In this document: positions 8,363-17,842 of the stretch, piece after piece | Numbering within the stretch: position 1 is the stretch's first letter | How the letters are laid out: every line of letters begins with the position of its first letter | From: Sphingomonadaceae bacterium | GTDB taxonomy: Bacteria; Pseudomonadota; Alphaproteobacteria; Sphingomonadales; Sphingomonadaceae | DNA length: 19,907 nt | Direction of reading: 5' to 3' | Assembly (NCBI GenBank): GCA_019245455.1 | Contig: JAFARM010000234.1 | Location: 1-19,907, forward strand | Made by a program: the position numbers and the translations under genes | The notes under the pieces: model-generated | The model's database searches: none | What the model saw: only the letters and a program-made list of their open reading frames with translations | Told to the model about the DNA's origin: nothing

Positions 8363-8842
8363 ATGGCGACGGTCGATAAGTTTCCGATGCTCAGCGAGGG
8401 GCACGCGCAGCTCACCGCGCAGCTCCGCGACCTGAAGGAGGTCGAGCGGCCGAAGAATGTCGAGGATATCGAGACCGCGCGCGCCCACGGCGACCTGTCG
8501 GAAAATGCCGAGTACCACGCGGCGAAGGAGCGCCAGGGCCAGATCGAGGCGCAGATCATGGAGCTGGAGGACAAGCTCGCCCGCGCCGTTGTCATCGATC
8601 CGACGACGCTGTCGGGTGACAAGGTCGTGTTCGGGGCGACCGTCGGCCTGATCGACGAGGACGACAAGGCGGTCACCTATCAGATCGTCGGCCAGACCGA
8701 GGCCGACGCCAAACGCGGACGCATCAGCTATTCCTCGCCGCTCGGCCGGGCGCTGATCGGGCGCCGGGTCGACGAGGAGGTCGAGGTGACGACCCCGTCG
8801 GGCGACAAATATTACACCATCGCCAAGGTCGACTTCATTTGA
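8363..8842 (+). CDS. greA: Transcription elongation factor GreA
   Basis: The 159-residue product rescues backtracked RNA polymerase by stimulating cleavage of the transcript 3' end through the secondary channel. The N-terminal coiled coil contains [20 protein letters not shown], with the acidic tip residues (D and E of GDLSENAEY) that coordinate catalytic magnesium. The C-terminal FKBP-like domain includes [17 protein letters not shown] and [10 protein letters not shown]. The length is the family norm. The ATG at 8363 follows AGGGAAG at about 9-10 nt. It lies 79 bp after carB, and its stop overlaps the likely start of the rhomboid gene. Confidence 0.96.
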   Translation: MATVDKFPMLSEGHAQLTAQLRDLKEVERPKNVEDIETARAHGDLSENAEYHAAKERQGQIEAQIMELEDKLARAVVIDPTTLSGDKVVFGATVGLIDEDDKAVTYQIVGQTEADAKRGRISYSSPLGRALIGRRVDEEVEVTTPSGDKYYTIAKVDFI

Positions 8843-9516
8843 AGCCGGAGGGCGGGTTCGGCGGCGAGTCGTTCACCCCGCCGTCCGCGCCCGTCACCCG
8901 CGCGATCCTTGCGCTGTGCGTCCTGGTTCAGCTCGCCGCGACGATCGGGGGGGCGCATTTCGGCGCGGTCATGGCGCGCCATGCCGCGCTCATCCCGGGC
9001 CGGGTCACCGGGCGGCTGGCATCGCTGCCCGGCGACGTTCCGGCGGTGCTGACGCCGCTGACATCGCTGTTCGTCCACGCCGGCTGGCTTCACCTGACGC
9101 TCAACCTCGTCTTCCTGCTGTGGGTCGGGCGCAACGTCGAGATCGTCGTCGGGCGGGCGCGCTTCATCCTGCTGTTCCTGGTCAGCGGCGTCGCCGGCGC
9201 GCTGTTCGAGGTCGCCGGCGCGCCGGGATCGGCCGAGCAGGTGATCGGTGCCAGCGGCGCGATTGCCGGCGTCTTTGGTGCCTATGCGATGCTGTTCGCG
9301 CGGCAGCGGGCGCGGCCGCGGCGCGTGCTCGGGCTGACGCTGGGCAGCGCCGTGCTCACCGCCTTATGGTTCGCGGCGTCGTGGACGGGGCTGCAGCTGC
9401 TGACGGCGGCGGCGTTCAACACGGGCGAGGGCGGGATCGCCGTCCTGTCGCATATCGGCGGCTTCCTCGCCGGCCTGGCCCTCGCTCGCCCGCTGGCGCG
9501 GCGCGGGCTGCGATAA
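8839..9516 (+). CDS. Rhomboid family intramembrane serine protease
   Basis: The 225-residue integral membrane protein should cleave transmembrane substrates within the bilayer. The catalytic serine is S139 in GASGAIAG and its partner histidine is H205 in HIGGFLAG. H85 and N89 in HLTLNLVFL match the conserved helix-2 positions that stabilise the oxyanion. Hydrophobic helices occur near 22-37, 73-97, 107-125, 135-154, 166-190 and 200-218, consistent with the six-helix bacterial core. No ATG is available before the first helix, so TTG at 8839, overlapping the greA stop, is the best start; this part is uncertain. Substrates cannot be inferred from the context. It converges on the DUF4170 gene. 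Confidence 0.88.
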   Translation: MKPEGGFGGESFTPPSAPVTRAILALCVLVQLAATIGGAHFGAVMARHAALIPGRVTGRLASLPGDVPAVLTPLTSLFVHAGWLHLTLNLVFLLWVGRNVEIVVGRARFILLFLVSGVAGALFEVAGAPGSAEQVIGASGAIAGVFGAYAMLFARQRARPRRVLGLTLGSAVLTALWFAASWTGLQLLTAAAFNTGEGGIAVLSHIGGFLAGLALARPLARRGLR

Positions 9517-9657
9517 GCGCTGTCCTACAGGGGGTTGAGCGGCTAGGTTGCGGGGATGAACAGTGCCTCGCCCACCCTCTCCATCCTTCCGGCCCGCCGG
9601 TGCCGCACCGACGTTCCGCCCCCGTGCAGCCAGCGTCGCGGGGTGAACTTTGCGAAC

Positions 9658-9882
9658 TTAGGCCAGGTCCGGCGCGTCTGGCTCGAGCAGGCGGTGGAGG
9701 TGGACGACGACGTACTTCATCGCCGCGTCGTCGACGGTGCGCTGCGCGCTCGACCGCCACGCCTTCTCGGCCGACGCATAGTCGGGATAGATGCCAACGA
9801 CATCGAGCGCGGCGCAGTCGACGAAGTCGAGGCCCTGGGGATCGCGGACGCGGCCGCCGAAGACGAGGTGGAGTTTGCTCAT
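9658..9882 (-). CDS. DUF4170 domain-containing small protein
   Basis: The 74-residue protein matches the short alphaproteobacterial DUF4170 family: MSKLHLVFGGRV at the start, a central DVVGIYPDYASAEKAWRSSAQ and MKYVVVHLHRLLEP near the end. The function is unknown. It has no signal peptide or membrane segment. The ATG overlaps the stop of the carbonic anhydrase gene (ATGA), so the two are probably co-translated. The 141 bp between it and the convergent rhomboid gene contain no convincing gene or terminator. Confidence 0.82.
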   Translation of the reverse strand: MSKLHLVFGGRVRDPQGLDFVDCAALDVVGIYPDYASAEKAWRSSAQRTVDDAAMKYVVVHLHRLLEPDAPDLA

Positions 9883-10460
9883 GCCGCGGCCTCTAGCGCG
9901 GCGAACTCGGCCTGAACAGTCGCCATCGTGCGCGCCGCCCAGTCCTCGAACTCGGCGCCGTCCCAGGCGCGATGGTCGCCGCGGGCGTAGGCGAGGGCGT
10001 TCCTGTGGTAGAACAGCGCGTTCAGCCGGTTGGCGATCCAGCCGTTGGCCGTGCGGATGACCTTGGCCGGGGCGCCGACGACGACCGAGTTCGGCGGCAC
10101 CACCGTCCCATCGCGGACATAGGCGTGCTGACCGACGATCGAATTGTCGCCGATCACCGCCCCCGAATAGACGGTCGCATTGATGCCGACGAGGACATGG
10201 TTGCCGATGGTGCAGCCATGGAGCGTCGCGTGGTGCGTGATCGAGCAATAGTCGCCGACCACGACCGGCCGGCCCAGGTCGGTATGGACCATGACGAAGT
10301 CCTGGATGTTGCTGAACCGCCCGATCGCGATATGCGCCGCCTCGCTGCGCATGACGACGTTGGGCCACACCGAGCTGCCCTCGCCCAGCGACACACGGCC
10401 GTACAGCTGCGCGCTGGGATCGAGGTAGGCGGCGTGCGCGAGATCGAGCTGCGACGTCAC
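9879..10460 (-). CDS. Gamma-class carbonic anhydrase family protein (left-handed beta-helix)
   Basis: The 193-residue protein is built of hexapeptide repeats (for example VVVGDYCSI, CTIGNHVLVGINATVY, AVIGDNSIVGQHA), which fold as a left-handed beta helix and normally trimerise. H59 in MVHTD, H76 and H81 in THHATLHGC match the three zinc ligands of gamma carbonic anhydrases. A C-terminal helical region (about 140-193) caps the helix. Many members of this family (YrdA/PaaY type) have low or untested hydratase activity, so the reaction is likely but not certain. The start is GTG at 10460, with AAGG about 8 nt upstream. It lies 16 bp after the MlaC-like gene and overlaps the DUF4170 gene. Confidence 0.9.
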   Translation of the reverse strand: MTSQLDLAHAAYLDPSAQLYGRVSLGEGSSVWPNVVMRSEAAHIAIGRFSNIQDFVMVHTDLGRPVVVGDYCSITHHATLHGCTIGNHVLVGINATVYSGAVIGDNSIVGQHAYVRDGTVVPPNSVVVGAPAKVIRTANGWIANRLNALFYHRNALAYARGDHRAWDGAEFEDWAARTMATVQAEFAALEAAA

Positions 10461-10476
10461 GCGGGACCTTACGCCA

Positions 10477-11100
10477 TCAGGCGGAACGGGTGTTCGCCGA
10501 CTTCATCATCGCGACGAGCGCGTCGAAGCCGTTCTTCTGGATGAAGGCCGAGAAATCCGCTTCCTGCGTCAGGCTGATATTGATGCCCTCGACAGTGACG
10601 TTGCCGATCAGCCACTTGCCACCCTCGCCCTTCTGCACCAGCCAGATGATGTCGATCGGGTCCTTGCCCGGCGTCAGCACGCGCGAGAACACGTCGACGT
10701 TGCCGTTCGCGCCGTGCGCCTGCGTACGGACGATCTTGACACTGGCATCGGCGTAGTTGGTCAGCCGGTCAGCATAGACGTTGACGAAATAGTCGGGCAG
10801 GACCGCTTGATACGCGGCGAGCTGCGCCGGCGTGATCTGGTTGCGCCAGCGGCGGATCAGCCGCAGCCCCGCTTCGTCAACGGCGAAATTCTCCTTGAGC
10901 AGGCCGCGGAACTTGGCCCTGATCGCCGTCTTCGACTGGTTCTCCTTAAGGACGGCAAAAGCGCGGTCGGCAAGCTGCGAGACGAACTCGCCCGCCGCCG
11001 TCGCTTCCTGGGGCGTCGCCGCCGTCTGCGCTACTGCCGGAACCGCCACGATTGGCGCAAGCGCCAACGCCGCCGCCAATCCAATCACCATCCGCCGCAT
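10477..11100 (-). CDS. MlaC/Ttg2D family periplasmic phospholipid-binding protein
   Basis: The 207-residue secreted protein has a signal peptide (MRRM, then a long Ala/Leu/Val core, likely cleaved after AVA at residue 24). The mature part contains FRGLLKENFAVDEAGLRLIRRW, ITPAQLAAYQAVLPDYFVNVYADRL, a DVFSRVLTPG strand and KWLIGNVTVEGINISLTQEADF, which together match the MlaC family. Such proteins ferry phospholipid between outer-membrane and inner-membrane Mla components to keep the outer membrane asymmetric. No mlaDEF genes are in the window, so its transport partners are elsewhere. The ATG at 11100 is preceded by GAGGAG at a good distance; an upstream in-frame TTG lacks this. The gap to the DUF3618 gene is only 38 bp, so co-transcription is possible. 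Confidence 0.87.
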   Translation of the reverse strand: MRRMVIGLAAALALAPIVAVPAVAQTAATPQEATAAGEFVSQLADRAFAVLKENQSKTAIRAKFRGLLKENFAVDEAGLRLIRRWRNQITPAQLAAYQAVLPDYFVNVYADRLTNYADASVKIVRTQAHGANGNVDVFSRVLTPGKDPIDIIWLVQKGEGGKWLIGNVTVEGINISLTQEADFSAFIQKNGFDALVAMMKSANTRSA

Positions 11101-11138
11101 TTGCGCGCTCCTCAACGCTGTTCGTCGCCGCTGTAGCG

Positions 11139-11828
11139 TTAGTTGCCTGAACGCGTCGTGACCGGTCGCGCGAGCGCGCTGGTCGCCTCGTCGAGCACCG
11201 TTGTCAACGACTGCGTCAGGCGATCGACAAGCCCCGCAGTGCCGCCCTTGAGCGACAGCTTCGACGGGTCCAACTCGACCTTGGCGGCGGCGACAGCGGC
11301 ATCGGCAGCGGCTTCGATGCGCGCGCGGACCTCGCCGAACATCTCGCCCTCGACGGCGCTCAGCGGAATCACGGCACCAAGGAGCACACCCGTCGCGGCT
11401 CCGACCGCCAGCACCGCCAGCGGATTGTCGTCGACAGTGGCGTTGGCCGATTCGTGCAGCCGGTCCAACTGGGCACGCGCGGCCCCGACTGCCGGCTCGC
11501 CCGCAGCCAGATTATCGGCATAGCCCTCGTCATAGTCGGCGTACGCGGCGTAGCTGTCGCCATACTCGATCGTCGCCCGCTGGACGCGGCTGCGGGCAAG
11601 CAAGCCGATGCCGACGGCGAGGCCGGCTATGCCAAGGATCAGCGGGTGACCGGTCGCCGCACCCTTGAGCGATGCCACGGCATTGTTTCCGGCACTGCTC
11701 AGCGAGCCAAGGGCGTTGTCGACCAGTGCCTTGGGCGACAGCCGCGCCTGAAGTTCGTCGATGGTGTCGGCGATACGCTCGCGTGTCTCGGCGGCCTCGG
11801 CTTCGATCGTCTTCGTCTCGTCGGTCAT
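11139..11828 (-). CDS. DUF3618 domain-containing membrane protein
   Basis: The 229-residue protein begins with the DUF3618 motif, an acidic helix containing AAETRERIADTIDELQARLS (residues 12-31). Transmembrane segments follow at about 61-79 (HPLILGIAGLAVGIGLLAR) and 136-157. Between and after them are alanine-rich helices. Members occur with holin-like and ribosome-associated membrane proteins in stress-induced operons, and the biochemical role is unknown. The ATG overlaps the stop of the upstream holin-family gene (ATGA). It is the third gene of the set behind the EcfG-like promoter at 12699-12723. Confidence 0.8.
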   Translation of the reverse strand: MTDETKTIEAEAAETRERIADTIDELQARLSPKALVDNALGSLSSAGNNAVASLKGAATGHPLILGIAGLAVGIGLLARSRVQRATIEYGDSYAAYADYDEGYADNLAAGEPAVGAARAQLDRLHESANATVDDNPLAVLAVGAATGVLLGAVIPLSAVEGEMFGEVRARIEAAADAAVAAAKVELDPSKLSLKGGTAGLVDRLTQSLTTVLDEATSALARPVTTRSGN

Positions 11829-12214
11829 CCAACGCTCCCCCGGATGGTCTCGGCGTCCCGCTTGACCGAGCGAACCGTCTTATCGGGCACTAGGCTCGAC
11901 GCCGACAGCTTCTTCGCGCCCGCCATGATCAACACGCCGCCGATCACCAGCGCGGCGACACCGACGATGACTGCCGCCCAGCCGGCCCCGACAAGGGGCG
12001 TCAGGAAGGCGACGGCGGCACCGAGCAGCGTGAACACCGCGCCGAGCAGGAGTACGGCACCGACGCCGATCCCCGCGCTGCCGCGAACCGCCGCGGCGAC
12101 ATTATCGCGAACCTCTGCCTTCGCCAGCCGGATTTCGGTGCGGACGAGATGATTGCCGTCCTCGACCAGCTGCCGCAGCAGGTCGGCAATCGAGCTTTCC
12201 TCGTGGGTCGCCAT
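11825..12214 (-). CDS. Phage holin family (YqjE-like) membrane protein
   Basis: The 129-residue protein has a charged N-terminal helix (SSIADLLRQLVEDGNHLVRTE), typical of the family often annotated as phage holin family or Actinobacteriophage holin superfamily III, and two transmembrane segments at about 47-71 and 77-98. Despite the name there is no phage context: it is flanked by DUF3618 and YqjD-like genes, the arrangement seen for chromosomal yqjDEK-type operons linked to stress and stationary phase. It overlaps the genes on both sides (TAATG at the start, ATGA at the stop), implying coupled translation of the three proteins. Confidence 0.8.
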   Translation of the reverse strand: MATHEESSIADLLRQLVEDGNHLVRTEIRLAKAEVRDNVAAAVRGSAGIGVGAVLLLGAVFTLLGAAVAFLTPLVGAGWAAVIVGVAALVIGGVLIMAGAKKLSASSLVPDKTVRSVKRDAETIRGSVG

Positions 12215-12651
12215 TATCGGGCCCGCACGATCCGCGACACGACGAACCCGCCGGCAACGGCCAACGCGACGGCGAGCGCCGGGTTCGTCCGGACCAGGGT
12301 ACGCGTGTCTTCGAGCAGCTCGTCGACCGACTTGTCGTCGATCGTACCGCCCCAAGCCGCCACCCGGTCGGCAGCATCGTGGACATATTTCGCCAGCGGC
12401 GCAGCACCGCCGTCTTCAAGCTTGCCTGCCACGTCGCGCACCGCATCGGCGACGCCGTTGAGCGTCGACGAGACCTGCGACTTCGCCTCGCCCACGAGCG
12501 ACTGAACCGCCTGCGCCGGCTTCGTCGGCCCCGATCCCCCATGCGCCAGCGATGCCGGCGCGGCGGGTACGGCCTGTAGCGGCGGCATATCGAGCGCGTC
12601 GTGTGCGGCCGCGATCGGCGGCATCCCGGCAGAGGTCGTGTCGGTCGTCAT
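12214..12651 (-). CDS. YqjD/ElaB-like (DUF883-like) tail-anchored membrane protein
   Basis: The 145-residue protein has a Pro/Ala-rich N-terminus, a helical middle (about 45-120), and one C-terminal transmembrane segment (122-141, NPALAVALAVAGGFVVSRIV) ending in basic residues. That layout is typical of YqjD/ElaB-type inner-membrane proteins, which in E. coli tether ribosomes in stationary phase; similarity here is by architecture, not strong sequence identity. The ATG at 12651 follows AAAGG by about 9 nt and lies about 47 nt after the -10 element of the EcfG-like promoter, so it heads the stress operon. Confidence 0.72.
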   Translation of the reverse strand: MTTDTTSAGMPPIAAAHDALDMPPLQAVPAAPASLAHGGSGPTKPAQAVQSLVGEAKSQVSSTLNGVADAVRDVAGKLEDGGAAPLAKYVHDAADRVAAWGGTIDDKSVDELLEDTRTLVRTNPALAVALAVAGGFVVSRIVRAR

Positions 12652-12698
12652 CGATCAGCCTTTCGGTCGCGGAACGGTGCCCGTGAAGGTCAACCCCC

Positions 12699-12723
12699 AA
12701 CGTCATAGGCTTACCCCGGTTCC
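12699..12723 (-). promoter_or_regulatory. EcfG (general stress sigma factor) type promoter
   Basis: On the minus strand GGAAC (12723-12719) is followed after exactly 16 nt by CGTT (12702-12699). GGAAC-N16/17-CGTT is the established alphaproteobacterial EcfG promoter consensus, controlled by the PhyR-NepR phosphorylation switch. It points at the three-gene membrane-protein set starting at 12651, which is the kind of gene found in EcfG regulons. Transcripts may continue into the MlaC-like, carbonic anhydrase and DUF4170 genes. Confidence 0.75.
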
Positions 12724-12801
12724 GCGCCGGTGCAAGCCCGTTACGGAGGCGAAGCGACCGCACCGTTGTCGCGCCGCGGCAGCGACGTTAGGAGGCGCTG
12801 A

Positions 12802-14097
<1,296 letters not shown>

Positions 14098-14119
14098 GTT
14101 TCTAGGCGGAGACGGCCTT

Positions 14120-14267
14120 GTTCCTCCCCGGAACGGGGAGGGGGACCGCGCGGCTTCTTCAGCCGCGTGGTGGAGGGGTCGGTCGCCACGCGACGAACGT
14201 ACGTCGTGTGGCGAACGACCCCTCCGTCACCGCTGCGCGGTGCCACCTCCCCGTTCCGGGGAGGAAC
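14120..14267. repeat. 148-bp nested palindromic element downstream of eno
   Basis: Perfect 22-nt inverted arms at 14120-14141 and 14246-14267 each contain a small palindrome (CCCCGGAACGGGG or its complement). Inside lies a second inverted pair, about 14172-14195 and 14202-14225, around ACGTACGT at 14197-14204. It fills most of the eno-ftsB gap and could form a large cruciform or hairpin. Arm composition resembles the palindromes at 2043-2112, but the internal part differs. It might act as a transcription terminator, though no T-run follows. Confidence 0.88.
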
Positions 14268-14331
14268 GCGAGGCCGGTCCTCTTACTAACCCACCCTTGA
14301 ACCGCCCCGCCCGTCGCCGTATCGTCCGCGC

Positions 14332-14652
14332 ATGACCGCCCGCGTCCACCCCCTTGTCCTCGCGCGCAAGGCGGCCCTTCCTGCCGCGTGCCTCGCGGTG
14401 ATCGGCTACTTCGCTTTCCATGCCGTGGCGGGCAACACCGGCGTCATCGCCTGGCAGGGGTACAAAGCCGAACACGCCAAGGTCGCCACCCAGGCGGCGC
14501 AGGTCGCGGCGCAGAAGGCGGCGCTCGCGCGGCAGGTGGCGCTGCTCGACCCCCACCACGTCGACCGCGACATGGCCGACGAACTCGTCCGGCGCGATCT
14601 GGGGGTCGTTCGTCCCGATGAGGTTATTCTGCCGCTGCCCGACGCCAAGTAG
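14332..14652 (+). CDS. ftsB: Septum formation initiator FtsB (DivIC family)
   Basis: The 106-residue bitopic protein has a short cytoplasmic N-terminus, one transmembrane helix (about 13-33), an Ala/Gln-rich coiled coil (45-72), and the family tail containing DELVRRDLGVVRPDEVILPL (84-102). FtsB joins FtsL and FtsQ in the divisome and helps trigger septal peptidoglycan synthesis. Its position between eno and pdhA is conserved in alphaproteobacteria and supports the call. The ATG at 14332 has no clear Shine-Dalgarno sequence. Identification rests on architecture and context because the family is weakly conserved. Confidence 0.85.
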   Translation: MTARVHPLVLARKAALPAACLAVIGYFAFHAVAGNTGVIAWQGYKAEHAKVATQAAQVAAQKAALARQVALLDPHHVDRDMADELVRRDLGVVRPDEVILPLPDAK

Positions 14653-14664
14653 GCCGCTCGCGGG

Positions 14665-14692
14665 TTGATCGCCCGGTCCAACGGCGTATAGC
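14665..14692 (+). promoter_or_regulatory. Candidate sigma-70 promoter for the pdh operon
   Basis: TTGATC at 14665-14670 and TATAGC at 14687-14692 are separated by 16 nt in the 72-bp gap between ftsB and pdhA. It would initiate about 25 nt before the pdhA start and drive pdhA, pdhB, the membrane-protein gene, pdhC and lpdA. Pattern match only. Confidence 0.45.
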
Positions 14693-14724
14693 CGCACAGG
14701 TCGAACGAGAGGGCATCGTGCCAC

Positions 14725-15768
14725 ATGGCCAAGTCAGCCGCCGCCGCTTCACCGCCGTCGCCTGTCCGCGAACGCCCGGCTGAACCGAAACGGTACAGTG
14801 CCAGCAACGACGACCTCCTCGCCTTCTACCGCGAGATGCTGCTCATCCGCCGCTTCGAGGAGCGCGCCGGGCAGATGTACGGCATGGGGCTGATCGGCGG
14901 CTTCTGCCACCTCTACATCGGGCAGGAGGCGGTCGTTACCGGTGTCCAGTCGGCGCTGGCGAAGACCGACTCCGTCATCACCGGCTACCGCGACCACGGC
15001 CACATGATCGCCGCCGGCATCGACCCCCGCGCCGTCATGGCCGAGCTGACCGGCCGCGCCGCCGGCATCAGCAAGGGCAAGGGCGGGTCGATGCACATGT
15101 TCTCGGTCGAACACGGCTTCTACGGCGGCCACGGCATCGTCGCGGCACAGGTGCCGCTCGGCACCGGCCTCGGCTTCGCCCACAAGTACAAGGGCGACGG
15201 CGGGCTGGCGGTCACCTACTTCGGCGACGGCGCGGCCAACCAGGGCCAGGTCTACGAAAGCTTCAACATGGCCGAGCTGTGGAAGCTGCCGGTCATCTAC
15301 GTCATCGAGAACAACCAGTACGCCATGGGCACCAGCGTCAACCGCTCGTCGTCCGAGGACCAGCTCTATCGCCGCGGCGAGAGCTTCCGCGTGCCCGGCA
15401 TTCAGGTCGACGGCATGGACGTGCTCGCGGTTCGCGGCGCCGCCGACGTCGCGGTGGAGTGGGTTCGCGCGGGCAAGGGCCCGATCCTGCTCGAGATGAA
15501 GACATATCGGTATCGGGGTCATTCGATGAGCGACCCCGCCAAATACCGCAGCCGCGAGGAAGTCGCGGCGATGCGCGAGAGGTCCGACCCGATCGAGCAT
15601 TGCAAGAAGGACATCCTCGCCGCCGGCGCTGCCGACGAGGCGAAGCTGAAGACGATCGAGCAGGAAGTCCGCGCCGTCGTCGCCGACGCCGCCGACTTCG
15701 CCGAAAGCGCGCCCGAGCCCGCCGCCGACGAGCTGTTCACCGACGTGCTGGTGGGGACGTACGCGTGA
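14725..15768 (+). CDS. pdhA: Pyruvate dehydrogenase E1 component, alpha subunit
   Basis: The 347-residue subunit forms the alpha2beta2 E1 with PdhB and decarboxylates pyruvate using thiamine diphosphate. The TPP motif starts with GDGAAN (G167 to N172) and ends with IENN (N197). Other family blocks are RRFEERAGQMYGMGLIGGF, GHMIAAGIDP, KGGSMHMFS, FYGGHGIVAAQ and YRYRGHSMSDPAKYR, the last covering the loop that is phosphorylated in mitochondrial homologues. The length matches alphaproteobacterial E1 alpha. The ATG at 14725 has GAGAGGG about 12 nt upstream, a rather long spacing. It heads the PDH operon and is separated from pdhB by 162 bp holding a palindrome. Confidence 0.96.
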   Translation: MAKSAAAASPPSPVRERPAEPKRYSASNDDLLAFYREMLLIRRFEERAGQMYGMGLIGGFCHLYIGQEAVVTGVQSALAKTDSVITGYRDHGHMIAAGIDPRAVMAELTGRAAGISKGKGGSMHMFSVEHGFYGGHGIVAAQVPLGTGLGFAHKYKGDGGLAVTYFGDGAANQGQVYESFNMAELWKLPVIYVIENNQYAMGTSVNRSSSEDQLYRRGESFRVPGIQVDGMDVLAVRGAADVAVEWVRAGKGPILLEMKTYRYRGHSMSDPAKYRSREEVAAMRERSDPIEHCKKDILAAGAADEAKLKTIEQEVRAVVADAADFAESAPEPAADELFTDVLVGTYA

Positions 15769-15794
15769 GGGGGTGGGTGGCGCGACATGATGGC

Positions 15795-15904
15795 GTCATC
15801 CCCGCGCAAGCGGGGACCCATCTCCTGCGACCAGCTGCGTGGCGACCCACGTCTCCGCCTGGGACGGACGTCGGGAGATGGGTCCCCGCTTTCGCGGGGA
15901 TGAC
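15795..15904. repeat. 110-bp REP-like palindrome between pdhA and pdhB (family B)
   Basis: Inverted 31-nt arms at 15795-15825 and 15874-15904 differ at one position and match the core of the arms inside carB (6340-6457). The centres of the two copies differ. It can form a strong hairpin in the pdh mRNA between the two E1 subunit genes, where such elements often limit readthrough or protect the upstream transcript. Confidence 0.92.
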
Positions 15905-15930
15905 AGTTTTCAGCTCAGGGCACCCCTAAG

Positions 15931-17393
<1,463 letters not shown>

Positions 17394-17397
<4 letters not shown>

Positions 17398-17840
17398 GTT
17401 CGCCCAAGTCGACCTTCGACCGCCTATCAGAACGGCTGTTGAAGCTGTTTGCGCCTGCCATCCTCGCCATCGGACTGCCGCTCGCCCTTGCTGTCCAGCT
17501 CGCAAGGCTTAGCCGACCCGTGACTTGGTCATGGGGTGAAGCGCAGATCTACCCAAGCTTCAATTGGGAACAGTTCGGACGTGAGCTCGTGGCGGGATCA
17601 CTAGCCGGCGCGATATTCTGGTCTCTGCCTGTTCTATTTGTCTTACGCCGATACTCTTTGCGGATTAGATCATCTGCCGGTTATGTCGTGCTGAGCACAG
17701 GGGCTGGTCTTGCGGTTTTTGCGATACTGATCGCGCTGGGCGTCCAGTCTCCGGGAATGGTAATGGCGAGTGTCTGCTTGGGCTCTGCGGCTGCGGGATT
17801 GATGCTCTATAGCACGGACCGCCGGAAGCTGGAGCGATAA
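17394..17840 (+). CDS. Unrecognised four-helix membrane protein between pdhB and pdhC
   Basis: I do not recognise this 148-residue protein. It is predicted to cross the inner membrane four times: about 18-39 ([18 protein letters not shown]), 64-85, 95-117 and 120-140. A soluble loop with [17 protein letters not shown] separates the first two, and basic residues follow helices 2 and 4. No catalytic motif is visible. The GTG at 17394 overlaps the pdhB stop (GTGA), and its TAA stop is 2 nt before the pdhC GTG, so it is translated within the PDH operon. Base composition is more AT-rich than its neighbours. PDH operons normally have pdhC directly after pdhB, so this looks like an acquired gene; a link to pyruvate metabolism is not implied. 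Confidence 0.8.
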
Positions 17841-17842
17841 AC

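Noticed and set aside
9556-9915. Plus-strand open frame starting in the rhomboid-DUF4170 gap
   Set aside because: Most of it is antisense to the DUF4170 gene and it has no convincing ribosome-binding site. The stretch GTGAACTTTGCGAACTT near 9641-9657 is a curious near-repeat but too short to interpret.
11825-12214. Prophage remnant suggested by the holin-family protein
   Set aside because: No other phage gene is nearby; the neighbours are stress-type membrane proteins and the family is common in chromosomal operons.
12766-12794. Possible enolase promoter TTGTCG with TAGGAG 17 nt later
   Set aside because: The -10 match is poor and overlaps a purine-rich region; not strong enough to annotate.
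15769-15930. Rho-independent terminator between pdhA and pdhB
   Set aside because: The hairpin is strong but is followed by only TTTT within mixed sequence, and it has the arms of a repeat family; pdhB must be co-expressed with pdhA.
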